Below, one piece after another: positions 17,018-25,387 of a stretch of DNA of 64,000 nucleotides. The DNA comes from Arthrobacter sp. ERGS1:01 (GTDB lineage Bacteria; Actinomycetota; Actinomycetes; Actinomycetales; Micrococcaceae): positions 3,410,001-3,474,000 of the forward strand of contig NZ_CP012479.1 of NCBI RefSeq assembly GCF_001281315.1. The letters are read 5' to 3'. The notes under the pieces are model-generated. The model was given only the letters and a program-made list of their open reading frames with translations. It did no database searches and had not been told where the DNA came from. The position numbers and the translations under genes are program-made. Each line of letters opens with the position of its first letter. Position 1 is the stretch's first letter.

Positions 17018-18448
17018 CTAGGCGTCCAGGTTGCTCATGACGTGCTTGATGCGGGTGTAGTCCTCCACGCCGTACATGGACAGGTCCTTGCCGTAGCCGG
17101 ACTGCTTGAACCCGCCGTGCGGCATCTCTGCAGTGAGCATGATGTGGGTGTTGATCCAGACTGCGCCGAAGTCCAGGTCGCGGGAGACGCGCATGGCCAC
17201 ACCGTGGTTGGATGTCCAGACGCTGGAGGCCAGGGCGTATTCGACGTCGTTGGCCATTTCCACGGCCTCTTCCTCGGTCTTGAACGTCTGGACCGTGATG
17301 ACCGGGCCGAAGGTTTCCTTCTGCACGATGTCGTCGCTTTGCTTCACGCCGTCAACCACCGTGGCCTCGAAGAAGAAGCCCTTCTCGCCGGCGCGCTTGC
17401 CGCCGGTGACCACCGTTGCATACGCGGGGATGTTGGCCACCACTTCGCTGACGGCGTTGAAGTGGTTGACGTTGTTGAGCGGGCCGAAGTAGTTCAGCGA
17501 GTCGTCCTCGTGGCCGGTTTCCAGGCCCTTCGTGGCGGTGGCCAGGGCGGCCACGAACTCGTCGTGGGCGGATTCCTCCACCAGCACGCGGGTGATGGCG
17601 GTGCAGTCCTGGCCGGCGTTGAAGAAGGAGAACTCGGCAATGGACTGTGCCGTCTGGCCAAGGTTCGCGTCGGCGAAGACGATGGCGGGAGCCTTTCCGC
17701 CCAATTCCAGGTGCGCCCGCTTGAGGCCCTTGGCGGCGCCCGTGGCGACGGCGATGCCGGCGCGGACGGATCCGGTGATCGAGACCATGGCCGGCACCTT
17801 GTGGTCCACGAGTGCGGCACCCGTGGCGCCGTTGCCGAGCACGAAGTTCAGCACGCCGGCGGGGACGATGTCCTTGGCGATGTCGGCAAACACCAGGGTG
17901 CTTTCGGGCGTGGTGTCGCTGGGCTTGAGGACCACGGTGTTGCCGGCGGCCAGGGCCGGACCGATCTTCCAGATCATCATCAGGAACGGGTAGTTCCACG
18001 GGGTCACCTGGGCAATGACGCCCACGGGTTCGCGGCGCACATAGGAGGTGAAGTTCTCCATGTACTCGCCGGCGGAGCGGCCTTCCAGCAGGCGGGCGGC
18101 ACCGGCAAAGAAGCGCAGCTGGTCGGCGCCGGCGCCCACTTCCTCATCGGCGATCATTTGCTTGACCTGGCCGGTGTTGCGGTGCTGGGCTTCAACGAGC
18201 TCGTCGCTGCGTGCCTCGATGGCATCGGCAAGCTTCAACAGCACGCTTTGGCGCTGCGCCGGGGTGGCACGCTTCCACGTCTTGAAGGCGGTGGCTGCGG
18301 CGGTCATGGCAGCGTCCACATCGGCCTGGCTCGAAATCGGGGCCTTGGCCACAACTTCCCCGTTGACGGGATTGATGATGTCCAAGGAATCCGGCCCGGT
18401 GACGGGCACAAACTCGCCGTTGATGAAATTCTGCAAGGTTTGGACCAC
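17018..18448 (-). CDS. Gamma-aminobutyraldehyde dehydrogenase (PatD/PuuC-like)
   Basis: NAD(P)-dependent aldehyde dehydrogenase of 476 residues. It is probably oxidising 4-aminobutanal from putrescine to GABA and so feeding GabT. The catalytic cysteine is in NAGQDCTAITR, the general base in LELGGKAP, and the nucleotide site around PWNYPFLMMIWKIGPALAAGN. LRFFAGAARLLEGRSAGEY is typical of the aminobutyraldehyde branch rather than of succinate semialdehyde dehydrogenases, though the latter cannot be excluded. The start is a GTG at 18448 with GAGG nine bases upstream; the longer frame to 18529 lacks support. First gene of the operon with gabT. Confidence 0.88.
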   Translation of the reverse strand: MVQTLQNFINGEFVPVTGPDSLDIINPVNGEVVAKAPISSQADVDAAMTAAATAFKTWKRATPAQRQSVLLKLADAIEARSDELVEAQHRNTGQVKQMIADEEVGAGADQLRFFAGAARLLEGRSAGEYMENFTSYVRREPVGVIAQVTPWNYPFLMMIWKIGPALAAGNTVVLKPSDTTPESTLVFADIAKDIVPAGVLNFVLGNGATGAALVDHKVPAMVSITGSVRAGIAVATGAAKGLKRAHLELGGKAPAIVFADANLGQTAQSIAEFSFFNAGQDCTAITRVLVEESAHDEFVAALATATKGLETGHEDDSLNYFGPLNNVNHFNAVSEVVANIPAYATVVTGGKRAGEKGFFFEATVVDGVKQSDDIVQKETFGPVITVQTFKTEEEAVEMANDVEYALASSVWTSNHGVAMRVSRDLDFGAVWINTHIMLTAEMPHGGFKQSGYGKDLSMYGVEDYTRIKHVMSNLDA

Positions 18449-18587
18449 AGTGTTCAACCTCTTTAACTCGATGGGTAGGACGCGGCAGTGTCCTGGGTCT
18501 TTGCCGCCTAAGCAGAGCCTAAGCCCCACACCCCTCGAACGAGAATGGCATTTTGCACCATGGCACCCATCACACGTAGTGCGTTTG

Positions 18588-18599
18588 TATAGTTATTGC
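18588..18599 (+). promoter_or_regulatory. Leaderless promoter of the PucR regulator
   Basis: A -10 box TATAGT (18588-18593) lies exactly six bases before the ATG at 18600, and no ribosome-binding site precedes that ATG. Transcription would begin at or next to the start codon. No good -35 is evident. It sits in the 151-base divergent region shared with the aldehyde dehydrogenase promoter. Confidence 0.55.
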
Positions 18600-20054
18600 A
18601 TGGCACTTTCCCTGGCTGACTTGATGGCCGCACCGGCCCTGCACCTGAAGAACATGGGCTCCACCAGGACCCCGCTGACCGCGCCCATCGATTGGGTGGC
18701 CGTGACGGAGTTGGAGAACCCGCAAGCCTTCCTCAGCGGCGGCGAACTGGTCCTGACCACGGGCGCGCGGCAGGGCACCGTCGACGCCCAGCGCTCCTTT
18801 GTCCGCCAGATCAGGCGGGCGGGCGCCGTCGGCATTGGCTTTGGCATTGGCTTTGAGCACGACGCCGTTCCACCTGCCCTGATTGCCGAGGCCAACCGCT
18901 GGGCCGTGCCCGTGGTTGAGGTGCCCTACAGCACCCCCTTCATCGCCATTGGCAAACTCGTGGCCGACGCACGTTCCTCCGACCACTACACCAAGCTGGA
19001 GCGGCTGCTGCGGGAGCACCAGGTCCTGGCCCGGGCACTGCTGACGGGCGGCGGCCTGCCTGCGCTGCTGCGCAAACTGGCGTCCATGGTGGGCTCCGAG
19101 CTGGCCATCACCCAATACGGTGGCGAGGTGTTCTCCACCGCTCCGGGCAGCGGACCGAACGACGCCGACTGGCATGCGGTGGCGCTGTCGACGGGCAAAC
19201 GCGACGCCAGCACACTGTGGTTGCGCAAGCCGTTCCACGACGACGGCATCGTTGACTACGCCCGCGGACTGATCAGCATCGAGCTGAACAACCTGCTCCA
19301 GCGCCGCAACACGGCACGGCAAATCGCCGGACAGGTCATTGCCGACATTGTCCGGGGCACGCTTGAAGCGGCCGACGCCACCGCCAGGTTGGAGAACCTG
19401 GGCATCATCCCCGCAGCGAAGAACTTCGTGCTGCTGGTGCGCTCGGAGGACGAAAAGTCCGCCAGCCTCTCCACCATGACACTGCCACCGGAGCTGGAGA
19501 CCGCAGTCGCCGCCGTCATGAAGGCGGACGAGCGCGAGGAACTGCTGATCGTCGTACCCGCTCAGCTTGGCGATCCGGCCATCCTGGGACGGGCCTTGAG
19601 CCGCCAGATGCACGGCATTGGACTCGCCGCCGCCGTGGGGATTGGTGGCGCCTATTCCCAGGCCAACGGCCTGCGGTGGAGCTACTTTGAGGCGCGTGAG
19701 GCCGCGTCACGCGGACTTGACGTCAACGTGCCAGAGCGGCTGAGCCTGACCTCCCTTCTGTTGGCCAGCGAGGATGTTCCCATGGCCGACATGGCTGCGG
19801 AGGCCCTGGGGCCCCTGCTTGCCTTTGACACCGCACACGGCGCCGAACTGGTCGACACCCTTGAAACGTACCTGCGGCTCAATGGTTCGGTGGCGGCAGT
19901 GGCCGAGACCCTGACGCTGCACCGAAACACCGTCCGCTACCGTTTGACGCAAATTGCCGAGCTCACCGGCTACGACCCCGCCCTGACTCCGGACCGGGTC
20001 CAGCTGTGGCTGGCACTTGCCGTGCGCCGGTTGTCCCCGCCGGTCCAGCCCTGA
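18600..20054 (+). CDS. PucR-family transcriptional regulator, probable GABA/polyamine catabolism regulator
   Basis: A 484-residue DNA-binding regulator. The N-terminal ~125 residues match the purine-catabolism PucR domain (DLMAAPALHLKN, ELENPQAFLSGGELVLTTG). A middle region has a GGDEF-like relict fold, and the C-terminus (~425-480) carries the PucR helix-turn-helix: LETYLRLNGSVAAVAETL, LHRNTVRYRLTQI. The start at 18600 is taken from the domain boundary and a -10 box six bases upstream; the open frame runs on 552 bases further upstream across the opposite gene only by chance. It is divergent from the aldehyde dehydrogenase/gabT operon, where family members commonly act as local regulators. 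The inducer is unknown, perhaps GABA. Confidence 0.88.
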   Translation: MALSLADLMAAPALHLKNMGSTRTPLTAPIDWVAVTELENPQAFLSGGELVLTTGARQGTVDAQRSFVRQIRRAGAVGIGFGIGFEHDAVPPALIAEANRWAVPVVEVPYSTPFIAIGKLVADARSSDHYTKLERLLREHQVLARALLTGGGLPALLRKLASMVGSELAITQYGGEVFSTAPGSGPNDADWHAVALSTGKRDASTLWLRKPFHDDGIVDYARGLISIELNNLLQRRNTARQIAGQVIADIVRGTLEAADATARLENLGIIPAAKNFVLLVRSEDEKSASLSTMTLPPELETAVAAVMKADEREELLIVVPAQLGDPAILGRALSRQMHGIGLAAAVGIGGAYSQANGLRWSYFEAREAASRGLDVNVPERLSLTSLLLASEDVPMADMAAEALGPLLAFDTAHGAELVDTLETYLRLNGSVAAVAETLTLHRNTVRYRLTQIAELTGYDPALTPDRVQLWLALAVRRLSPPVQP

Positions 20055-20094
20055 TCGGGGCAGGGCCGGCGGGGCATCACGGGCGCTGCGAGCC

Positions 20095-21867
20095 CTAGAG
20101 GAAGCGGCGCAGCAGGATCAGCGCGAAGCCGGCCAGGAACACCAGAAGCGCTCCCGTGTAGACCGGCCAGATGCCGCCACCGGTGTAGGCCAGCTGGGCG
20201 GGTGCGGCGGCGTCCATGGCCACCGTGCCCGAGCTCATGGCCTGCAGGTTCCCGGCGGGTGACATCTGGGTGACACCCTGGGGAGCCCACTGCGTGATCT
20301 GGATGATCGGCGTCACAGGGGTTGCGGGAACCGACGGGGTCGTCGGGGTCCACGGCGTACCGGGGGTGCCAGGCGTGCCCGGCGTACCCGGCGTACCCGG
20401 CGTACCCGGCGTGCCCGGCGTGCCCGGCGTACCCGGCGTACCCGGCGTACCCGGCGTACCCGGCGTGCCCGGCGTACCCGGCGTACCCGGCGTGCCCGGC
20501 GTGCCCGGCGTGCCCGGTGTACCCGGCGTACCCGGCGTACCCGGTGTACCCGGCGTACCCGGCGTGCCGGGGGTCACCACATTGGTGACATCAGAGCCAA
20601 CGGAAACCGCATTTCCCAGGATTCCCACGGCGTTGCCGGAGATGTTGATCGGGACAGTGATGGGTGCGGCGATCTGTACGTTGCCGAGCACGTTGCCCAG
20701 CAGTCCGCCAAGGAGGCCGCCGCCGTTGGAGTGGCCGGCATTCTGGCTTCCTGCGGTCTGGCTGACGCCCGGAACAACCGTGGTGTTCGTGGCGTGGGAA
20801 CCACTGCTCACCGCGTTGCCCAAAACCCCAACAGCGTTGCCGGACACATTCACCGGAACCGTGACGGGGGCCGCCACCTGGACATTGCCCAGGACATTGC
20901 CAACCACGCCGCCGAGGATTCCGCCGCCGTGGGACTCACCTGAGTTCTGCCCACCTGTGTTCTGCCCACCGGCGGTCTGGCTTCCGGCGTCCTGCTTCAC
21001 GGGCGGGGCAACCGTGGTGTTCGTGGCGTGGGAACCACTGCTGACCGCGTTGCCCAAAACCCCAACGGCATTACCGGAAACATTTACCGGAACCGTGATG
21101 GGGGCCGCCACCTGGACATTGCCCAGGACGTTGCCGACCACACCACCCAGGAGGCCGTCACCGTGCGATGAGCCGGCATTCTGGCTTCCGGCGGTCTGCC
21201 CACCGGTGCTGGGGTTTCCCGCGGGCTGGCTTGCCGTATTCTGCCCACCGGCGGTCTGCCCACCGGCGGTCTGCCCACCGGCGGTCTGGCTTCCGGCGTC
21301 CTGCTTCACGGGCGGGGCAACAGTGGTGTTGCTTGCCTGGGAACCGCTGCTGACAGCGTTGCCCAAGACGCCCACGGCATTGCCGGACAAGTTCACCGGA
21401 ACCGTGACGGGCACGGCCACCTGGACATTGCCCAAGACGTTCCCGACCACGCCGCCCAGCAGGCCGTCACCGTGCGAAGAACCGGCGGTCTGCCCACCGG
21501 CGTCCTGCTTGACGGCCGGCGCAACCGTGGTGTTTGAGGCCTTCGAACCGCTGCTCACGGCATTGCCCAGGACGCCCACGGCATTGCCGGAGACATTCAC
21601 CGGAACCGTGACGGGCACGGCCACCTGGACATTGCCCAGGACGTTCCCGACCACGCCGCCCAACAGGCCGCCGCCGTCCGAGGAGTTCGAATTTGTTTGG
21701 TGGCCCAGTCCCTGGACCACGGAGGAAACAGTGCTCTGCACCGCGTGGGCGCCACCGGATGAACCGGTGACTGGCTGTTCTGCAGCGTTGGCTGCACCTG
21801 CGCCGAGGGCCAGAAGCCCTCCGGCAAAGACCGCTGCACAGAGCGATCGACGAATGACGACATGCAT
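20095..21867 (-). CDS. LAYTG-anchored surface protein with five chaplin-like repeats and a (TPG)n collagen-like stalk
   Basis: A 590-residue secreted protein. The ATG at 21867 has AGGAG nine bases upstream; a TTG three codons earlier is the only alternative. A signal peptide ends near GAANAA. Five ~50-residue repeats follow, each built on [20 protein letters not shown], then [15 protein letters not shown]. This is the beta-strand pattern of the chaplin domain of Streptomyces, but without its two cysteines. The repeats are joined by Gln/Asn/Gly linkers (TAGGQTAGG). Next is a run of about 24 TPG triplets, like a collagen stalk. The C-terminus has LAYTG at 559-563, a hydrophobic stretch and RRFL. 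Chaplins form amyloid surface layers; whether these cysteine-free copies do is an inference. No nearby partner gene is evident. Confidence 0.8.
   Translation of the reverse strand: MHVVIRRSLCAAVFAGGLLALGAGAANAAEQPVTGSSGGAHAVQSTVSSVVQGLGHQTNSNSSDGGGLLGGVVGNVLGNVQVAVPVTVPVNVSGNAVGVLGNAVSSGSKASNTTVAPAVKQDAGGQTAGSSHGDGLLGGVVGNVLGNVQVAVPVTVPVNLSGNAVGVLGNAVSSGSQASNTTVAPPVKQDAGSQTAGGQTAGGQTAGGQNTASQPAGNPSTGGQTAGSQNAGSSHGDGLLGGVVGNVLGNVQVAAPITVPVNVSGNAVGVLGNAVSSGSHATNTTVAPPVKQDAGSQTAGGQNTGGQNSGESHGGGILGGVVGNVLGNVQVAAPVTVPVNVSGNAVGVLGNAVSSGSHATNTTVVPGVSQTAGSQNAGHSNGGGLLGGLLGNVLGNVQIAAPITVPINISGNAVGILGNAVSVGSDVTNVVTPGTPGTPGTPGTPGTPGTPGTPGTPGTPGTPGTPGTPGTPGTPGTPGTPGTPGTPGTPGTPGTPGTPGTPGTPWTPTTPSVPATPVTPIIQITQWAPQGVTQMSPAGNLQAMSSGTVAMDAAAPAQLAYTGGGIWPVYTGALLVFLAGFALILLRRFL
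20354..20578. repeat. About 25 tandem 9-bp units encoding Thr-Pro-Gly
   Basis: Uninterrupted 9-base periodicity with consensus GGCGTRCCC (plus strand). The edge units are degenerate, and internal units differ mainly at R (A or G). It encodes the collagen-like stalk of the chaplin-like protein. Such an array is prone to slipped-strand length change in steps of three residues, and to assembly error. Confidence 0.93.
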
Positions 21868-21968
21868 AATGTTCAACTCCTGAAAAGTCTTTTTGACCTG
21901 GTTTGCGGTTGCAAATGCCAGGAAATACCGGGGGCCGTTTTCCCTTGGACGGGGCGGCCGGCGGTCAA

Positions 21969-23323
21969 CTAGTCAGGGCTCGAGCCCGGGTCCGAGGGCA
22001 TGGAGGCAGGCAGGGCCCAGTCGACGTCCCACAACGGCGCACCGTGCGCTGCCATGCGCAAAGACAAGGGGAAGAATTCATCGGCGGCCGCGAATCCGGC
22101 TGACCCGCCCGCTCCGCCGGAAGACATGCTTGCTGAGGCCGCCGTCGCCGCGCTCGTGATGACGGCGGGAGGACAGGGACCCACGGCGGAATCGCCCGTG
22201 GCTGCGGCACAGGCGGCGCTCGCACCGCCGGAGCCCGGGAGCGTCATGGCCGCGAATACCGGGTGTCCTGTTGCGGGTGCCGAGGACTCCTGCAGGAGCC
22301 TGGCGGCAAAGAGCGCCGACGCCGAATTCGCTTCGGCCTGGGAGTCTGACTGGGAGAAGTTGTACAGGGTCCGGGCGGCGGCCGCCGAGGCGCCGCTTGC
22401 CTTGTGCCCCGAAGCGACTGCCTGCTGCGGGTCCGCTACTGAACTGCCGTCATGGGCTCCCGGGACGGGCGCACCGGGCACGACTACGCCGGGAGCTGTG
22501 GTTCCCGTCGCCGGGGGTTCCGAATGGTTTCCGCCCGGTGTTCCAGGGGTCACCGGCGTGCCCGGGGTTCCGGGGCCGGTCGGGGTGCCCGGATTTCCCG
22601 GGTTTGACGGCGTGCCGGGTGTTGACGGGGTTCCTGGGTCGGTAGGGGTGCCCGGCGTTCCGGGGTTTGACGGATTTCCCGGATTTCCGGGGTTGCCGGG
22701 ATTTCCGGGGTTGCCCGGCAGGACGCCGTCGACCACTCCGCCAACGACTCCACCGACCACGCCGTCAACGACTCCGGTGACGCCGTCGGTCACGCCGCCG
22801 ACGACGGGATTGAGGGTGTCGGTGACCGGGGCGAGGACCGCGGTGACGGGTTTGGTGACCTGATCCACGGCACCCAGGACGGGCGTCGTCACGGAAGTTA
22901 CCGTGGTGAGTACGGGGCCACCACCTGGTTGGTGATGTTCTGCACGGGTGTTGAGACAGCCCCAACAACCGGGCCAACGACGGGAAGGGAGGCTACCGAG
23001 CCTTCGACCTTGTCCGTCACGTTTGTCACGGGTGTGGTGATCTTGGAAACCGTGTCGCTTCCCACCAGGTCCTTGACCACGGGAACCTGGGACACCGTGG
23101 TGTCGACCAGCTTGACGACCGGGTTGAGCAGGCCCGAAATGAGGCCCTTTCCGCCGGAAGCGGCCGGGGAGGATGAGGAAGAGTTGGGGTTCGACGAGGC
23201 GGCAAAGGCACCCGTCGATCCCAGAACCAGGAAGGCTGCGGCGATCAAGGCGGCTCCGAGGGAGAGCCGGACGGCACGGAGAATGGGCGTGGTGCCCAAC
23301 GACGAATTTTCGTCATTGTCCAC
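21969..23323 (-). pseudogene. Frameshifted gene for a secreted collagen-like (GNP/GTP repeat) protein
   Basis: Two reading frames make one protein if a single base is restored near 22905. The upstream piece (start near 23323, ends at a stop at 22898) has a signal peptide (AALIAAAFLVLGSTGAFAAS) and valine/threonine-rich repeats such as VSKITTPVTNVTDKV, ending QVVAPYSPR. The downstream piece (22892-21969) resumes the same style: [19 protein letters not shown]. It then has GNPGNPG/GTPGTP collagen-like repeats and an Ala/Ser-rich domain with two cysteines, and ends without a sorting signal. A GCCCCGTAC context reads through if it had one more base in the C-run. Either a true broken gene or a sequence error. 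The downstream frame has no ribosome-binding site of its own. Confidence 0.7.
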
Positions 23324-23493
23324 TGCCTTCACCCCACCCAAGGACTGCGTGTGACGGGCGCGCTTGAGGAACGCCAGTCTGAGACCGCCATGCGCCCAAA
23401 ACAGGCGCAATGACCTTTTTCCAGCGTACGTCCGCTCCGCGAGAACCGCCAGAGTCTGATTAAATTTTCTGCAATATTTCGGACGGGGCACGG

Positions 23494-24105
23494 CTAGGCC
23501 GCTGCGCGCTCCAGGCCGGCCATGATCAGGTCCAGCCCAAACAGGAAAGCTTCGTCGGCGCGGTGCTCCCGGCCCAAACCGGCGTCAAGGGCCGCCCGCA
23601 GCGATGCGGAGGCCTTGGCTCCCGGGTCCCACACCTCCTCCGGCGCCGCAACATCCAGGGCCGAGCCCAGCACGTAGTTGTCCAGCACGGTGATTGCCTC
23701 CAGGATGCGCCGGGGCCCGAACCCGGCCTCGGCAAACCGCTCCGCCAGCACGTTGTACATGCCGATCGTGGTCTCGTCCCGTACCGAGTAGGCGGTCAGA
23801 AGCGGGATCAACCGGGGGTGCCGCGAATAGGAATTGCGGTACTGCACCGCGATGTCGCGAATGGCCGCGGCCCAGTGCGGCTCGCCCTCCGAGGCGCCCG
23901 CCACGTCGACCGCCGCCACCGCCTGCCCGCGCATGAGCTCGATGATGTCAGCCTTGCCGCTGATGTGGTTGTACAGCGAGGACGGGCTGACCCGAAGCCG
24001 CTTGGCCAGGGCGGGCAACGTGAACTCGCCCTGGGCATCCACCATGGCCAGGGCGGCCTCGGCGATGATCACGGGGGAAAGCTTCGGAGACAACGGTCGG
24101 GCCAT
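23494..24105 (-). CDS. TetR-family repressor of the agmatine operon
   Basis: A 203-residue regulator. The ATG at 24105 has AAGGA seven bases upstream and begins MARPLSPKLSPVIIAEAALA, the usual TetR opening. The helix-turn-helix is FTLPALAKRLRVSPSSLYNHI at about residues 27-47, written here in two overlapping halves: LAKRLRVSPSSLYNHISGK and EFTLPALAKRL. The C-terminal ligand domain is of the TetR_C type found after LYNHIxGK. It is divergently placed to the amidase/deiminase/permease operon, and two perfect palindromes lie between them, so it most likely represses that operon and itself. The ligand is probably a polyamine, by inference. Confidence 0.9.
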   Translation of the reverse strand: MARPLSPKLSPVIIAEAALAMVDAQGEFTLPALAKRLRVSPSSLYNHISGKADIIELMRGQAVAAVDVAGASEGEPHWAAAIRDIAVQYRNSYSRHPRLIPLLTAYSVRDETTIGMYNVLAERFAEAGFGPRRILEAITVLDNYVLGSALDVAAPEEVWDPGAKASASLRAALDAGLGREHRADEAFLFGLDLIMAGLERAAA

Positions 24106-24141
24106 GACGGGTTCCTTCCAAACAACGATTCCCCCAAGGAT

Positions 24142-24158
24142 AACGAACAATATTCGTT
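24142..24158. promoter_or_regulatory. TetR operator 1 (proximal to the regulator)
   Basis: Perfect inverted repeat AACGAA-N5-TTCGTT in the 139-base divergent region, 37 bases before the regulator's start. It shares its arms and 5-base spacer with operator 2. Confidence 0.72.
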
Positions 24159-24194
24159 TAACCCTTGCGCTCACGTCGACGTTGCTCCCATAAT

Positions 24195-24213
24195 AAACGA
24201 ATGACATTCGTTT
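24195..24213. promoter_or_regulatory. TetR operator 2 (proximal to the amidase operon)
   Basis: Perfect inverted repeat AAACGAA-N5-TTCGTTT, 31 bases before the amidase start. Centre-to-centre distance to operator 1 is 54 bp, about five helical turns, so both sites face the same side of the DNA. Confidence 0.75.
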
Positions 24214-24244
24214 TATGTGATTCCGATCTCTCCAAGGAGCAGTC

Positions 24245-25387
24245 ATGCTGGAACTGACAGCCTTCAATCCGCCCGCCTCCTGGGCCCGCACGCAAGAAAC
24301 CGGACGCGCCCCGCTGCGCGCAGCCCTGGTGCAGCACCGCTGGCAGGCCGTTCCGGACGCCGTGCGCACCGAACTCCGCGAGGGCATCTCCCGCGCCGCC
24401 ACCCTTGGCGCTACCGCTGTGTTCCTGCCGGAGCTCACGCTGTCCCGCTACCCCGCGGACACCCTGCCCGAGGGCGCCCCCAACGCGACGGCCGAGGACC
24501 TGCTCACGGGCCCCACCTTCGCCTTTGCCGCGCAGGCCGCCCGCGACTTCGGCATCACGGTCCATGCGTCCCTGTTCCAGCGCGCCGACGCCGGGGACGG
24601 ACTGGGCCTGAACACGGCCATCCTGGTCTCCCCCGACGGCGAGCTGCTGGCCCGGACGCACAAACTGCACATTCCGCGCACCGACGGCTACTTCGAGGAC
24701 AAGTACTTCCGCCCCGGCCCCAATGCCGCGGACGCCTACCAGGTCCACGCACCCGGGGAACTGCACGGCGCCCGGCTGGGCATGCCGACCTGCTGGGATG
24801 AATGGTTCCCCGAGGTGGCCCGCATGTATTCGCTGGGCGGGGCGGAACTGCTGGTCTACCCCACGGCCATCGGCTCCGAGCCCTCCTTCCCCGACTTCGA
24901 CACGCAGTCGTTATGGCAGCAGGTGATCGTGGGCAACGGCATCGCCAACGGCCTGTTCATGGTGGTCCCGAACCGCTGGGGCAACGAAGGCAACGTGGAC
25001 TTCTACGGCTCCTCGTTCATCTCCGATCCCTACGGGCGCATCCTCGTCCAGGCCCCGCGCGACGAATCCGCCGTTTTGGTGGCCGACCTCGACCTTGCCC
25101 AGCGCGCCGACTGGCTGGAGCTGTTCCCGTTCCTGGCCACCCGCCGCCCCGAAACGTACGGCCGGCTCACCGCTCCCGTCGACGCCGCGCACCCCTACGG
25201 CGACCCGCAGTGGCAACCACCGGACAGGCACGCTGATGGGCTGGGTCATGCCGGCCGAAACCGCTCCGCAGTCCCGGATCTGGATGGCCTTCCCGCCCGG
25301 CGGCTATGCCCTCGGCGACACCGAGGAGGAGGCCCACGCCGCCCGCAGCTGCTGGGCCGCCGTGGCCAACGCCGCCGTCGAATTTGA
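24245..25387 (+). CDS. aguB: N-carbamoylputrescine amidase (nitrilase family), C-terminus probably frameshifted
   Basis: Hydrolyses N-carbamoylputrescine to putrescine, CO2 and ammonia. The nitrilase triad is present: Glu63 (LPELTLSRYP), Lys140 (THKLHIP) and Cys183 (GMPTCWDEWFPE), the last context being typical of carbamoylputrescine amidases. Start: AAGGAG five bases before the ATG. The family ends at about 300 residues, but this frame runs on to 380, reading 152 bases into agmatine deiminase with Arg/Pro-rich nonsense (RRHRGGGPRRPQ). One extra base near 25215 would instead end the protein at a TGA at 25234, overlapping the deiminase ATG as TGATG, for ~330 residues. A sequence error or a late frameshift is therefore likely; the catalytic core is unaffected. 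First gene of the operon. Confidence 0.88.
   Translation: MLELTAFNPPASWARTQETGRAPLRAALVQHRWQAVPDAVRTELREGISRAATLGATAVFLPELTLSRYPADTLPEGAPNATAEDLLTGPTFAFAAQAARDFGITVHASLFQRADAGDGLGLNTAILVSPDGELLARTHKLHIPRTDGYFEDKYFRPGPNAADAYQVHAPGELHGARLGMPTCWDEWFPEVARMYSLGGAELLVYPTAIGSEPSFPDFDTQSLWQQVIVGNGIANGLFMVVPNRWGNEGNVDFYGSSFISDPYGRILVQAPRDESAVLVADLDLAQRADWLELFPFLATRRPETYGRLTAPVDAAHPYGDPQWQPPDRHADGLGHAGRNRSAVPDLDGLPARRLCPRRHRGGGPRRPQLLGRRGQRRRRI

Noticed and set aside
14887-17040. Long plus-strand open frame of 717 residues opposite the membrane protein and gabT genes
   Set aside because: It is antisense to clear gabT and paralog B, has Arg/Gly/His-rich composition and no domain or ribosome-binding site; long chance frames are normal at this GC content.
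20354-20578. Possible CRISPR array
   Set aside because: Units are 9 bp with no unique spacers and are translated as Thr-Pro-Gly; it is a coding tandem repeat.
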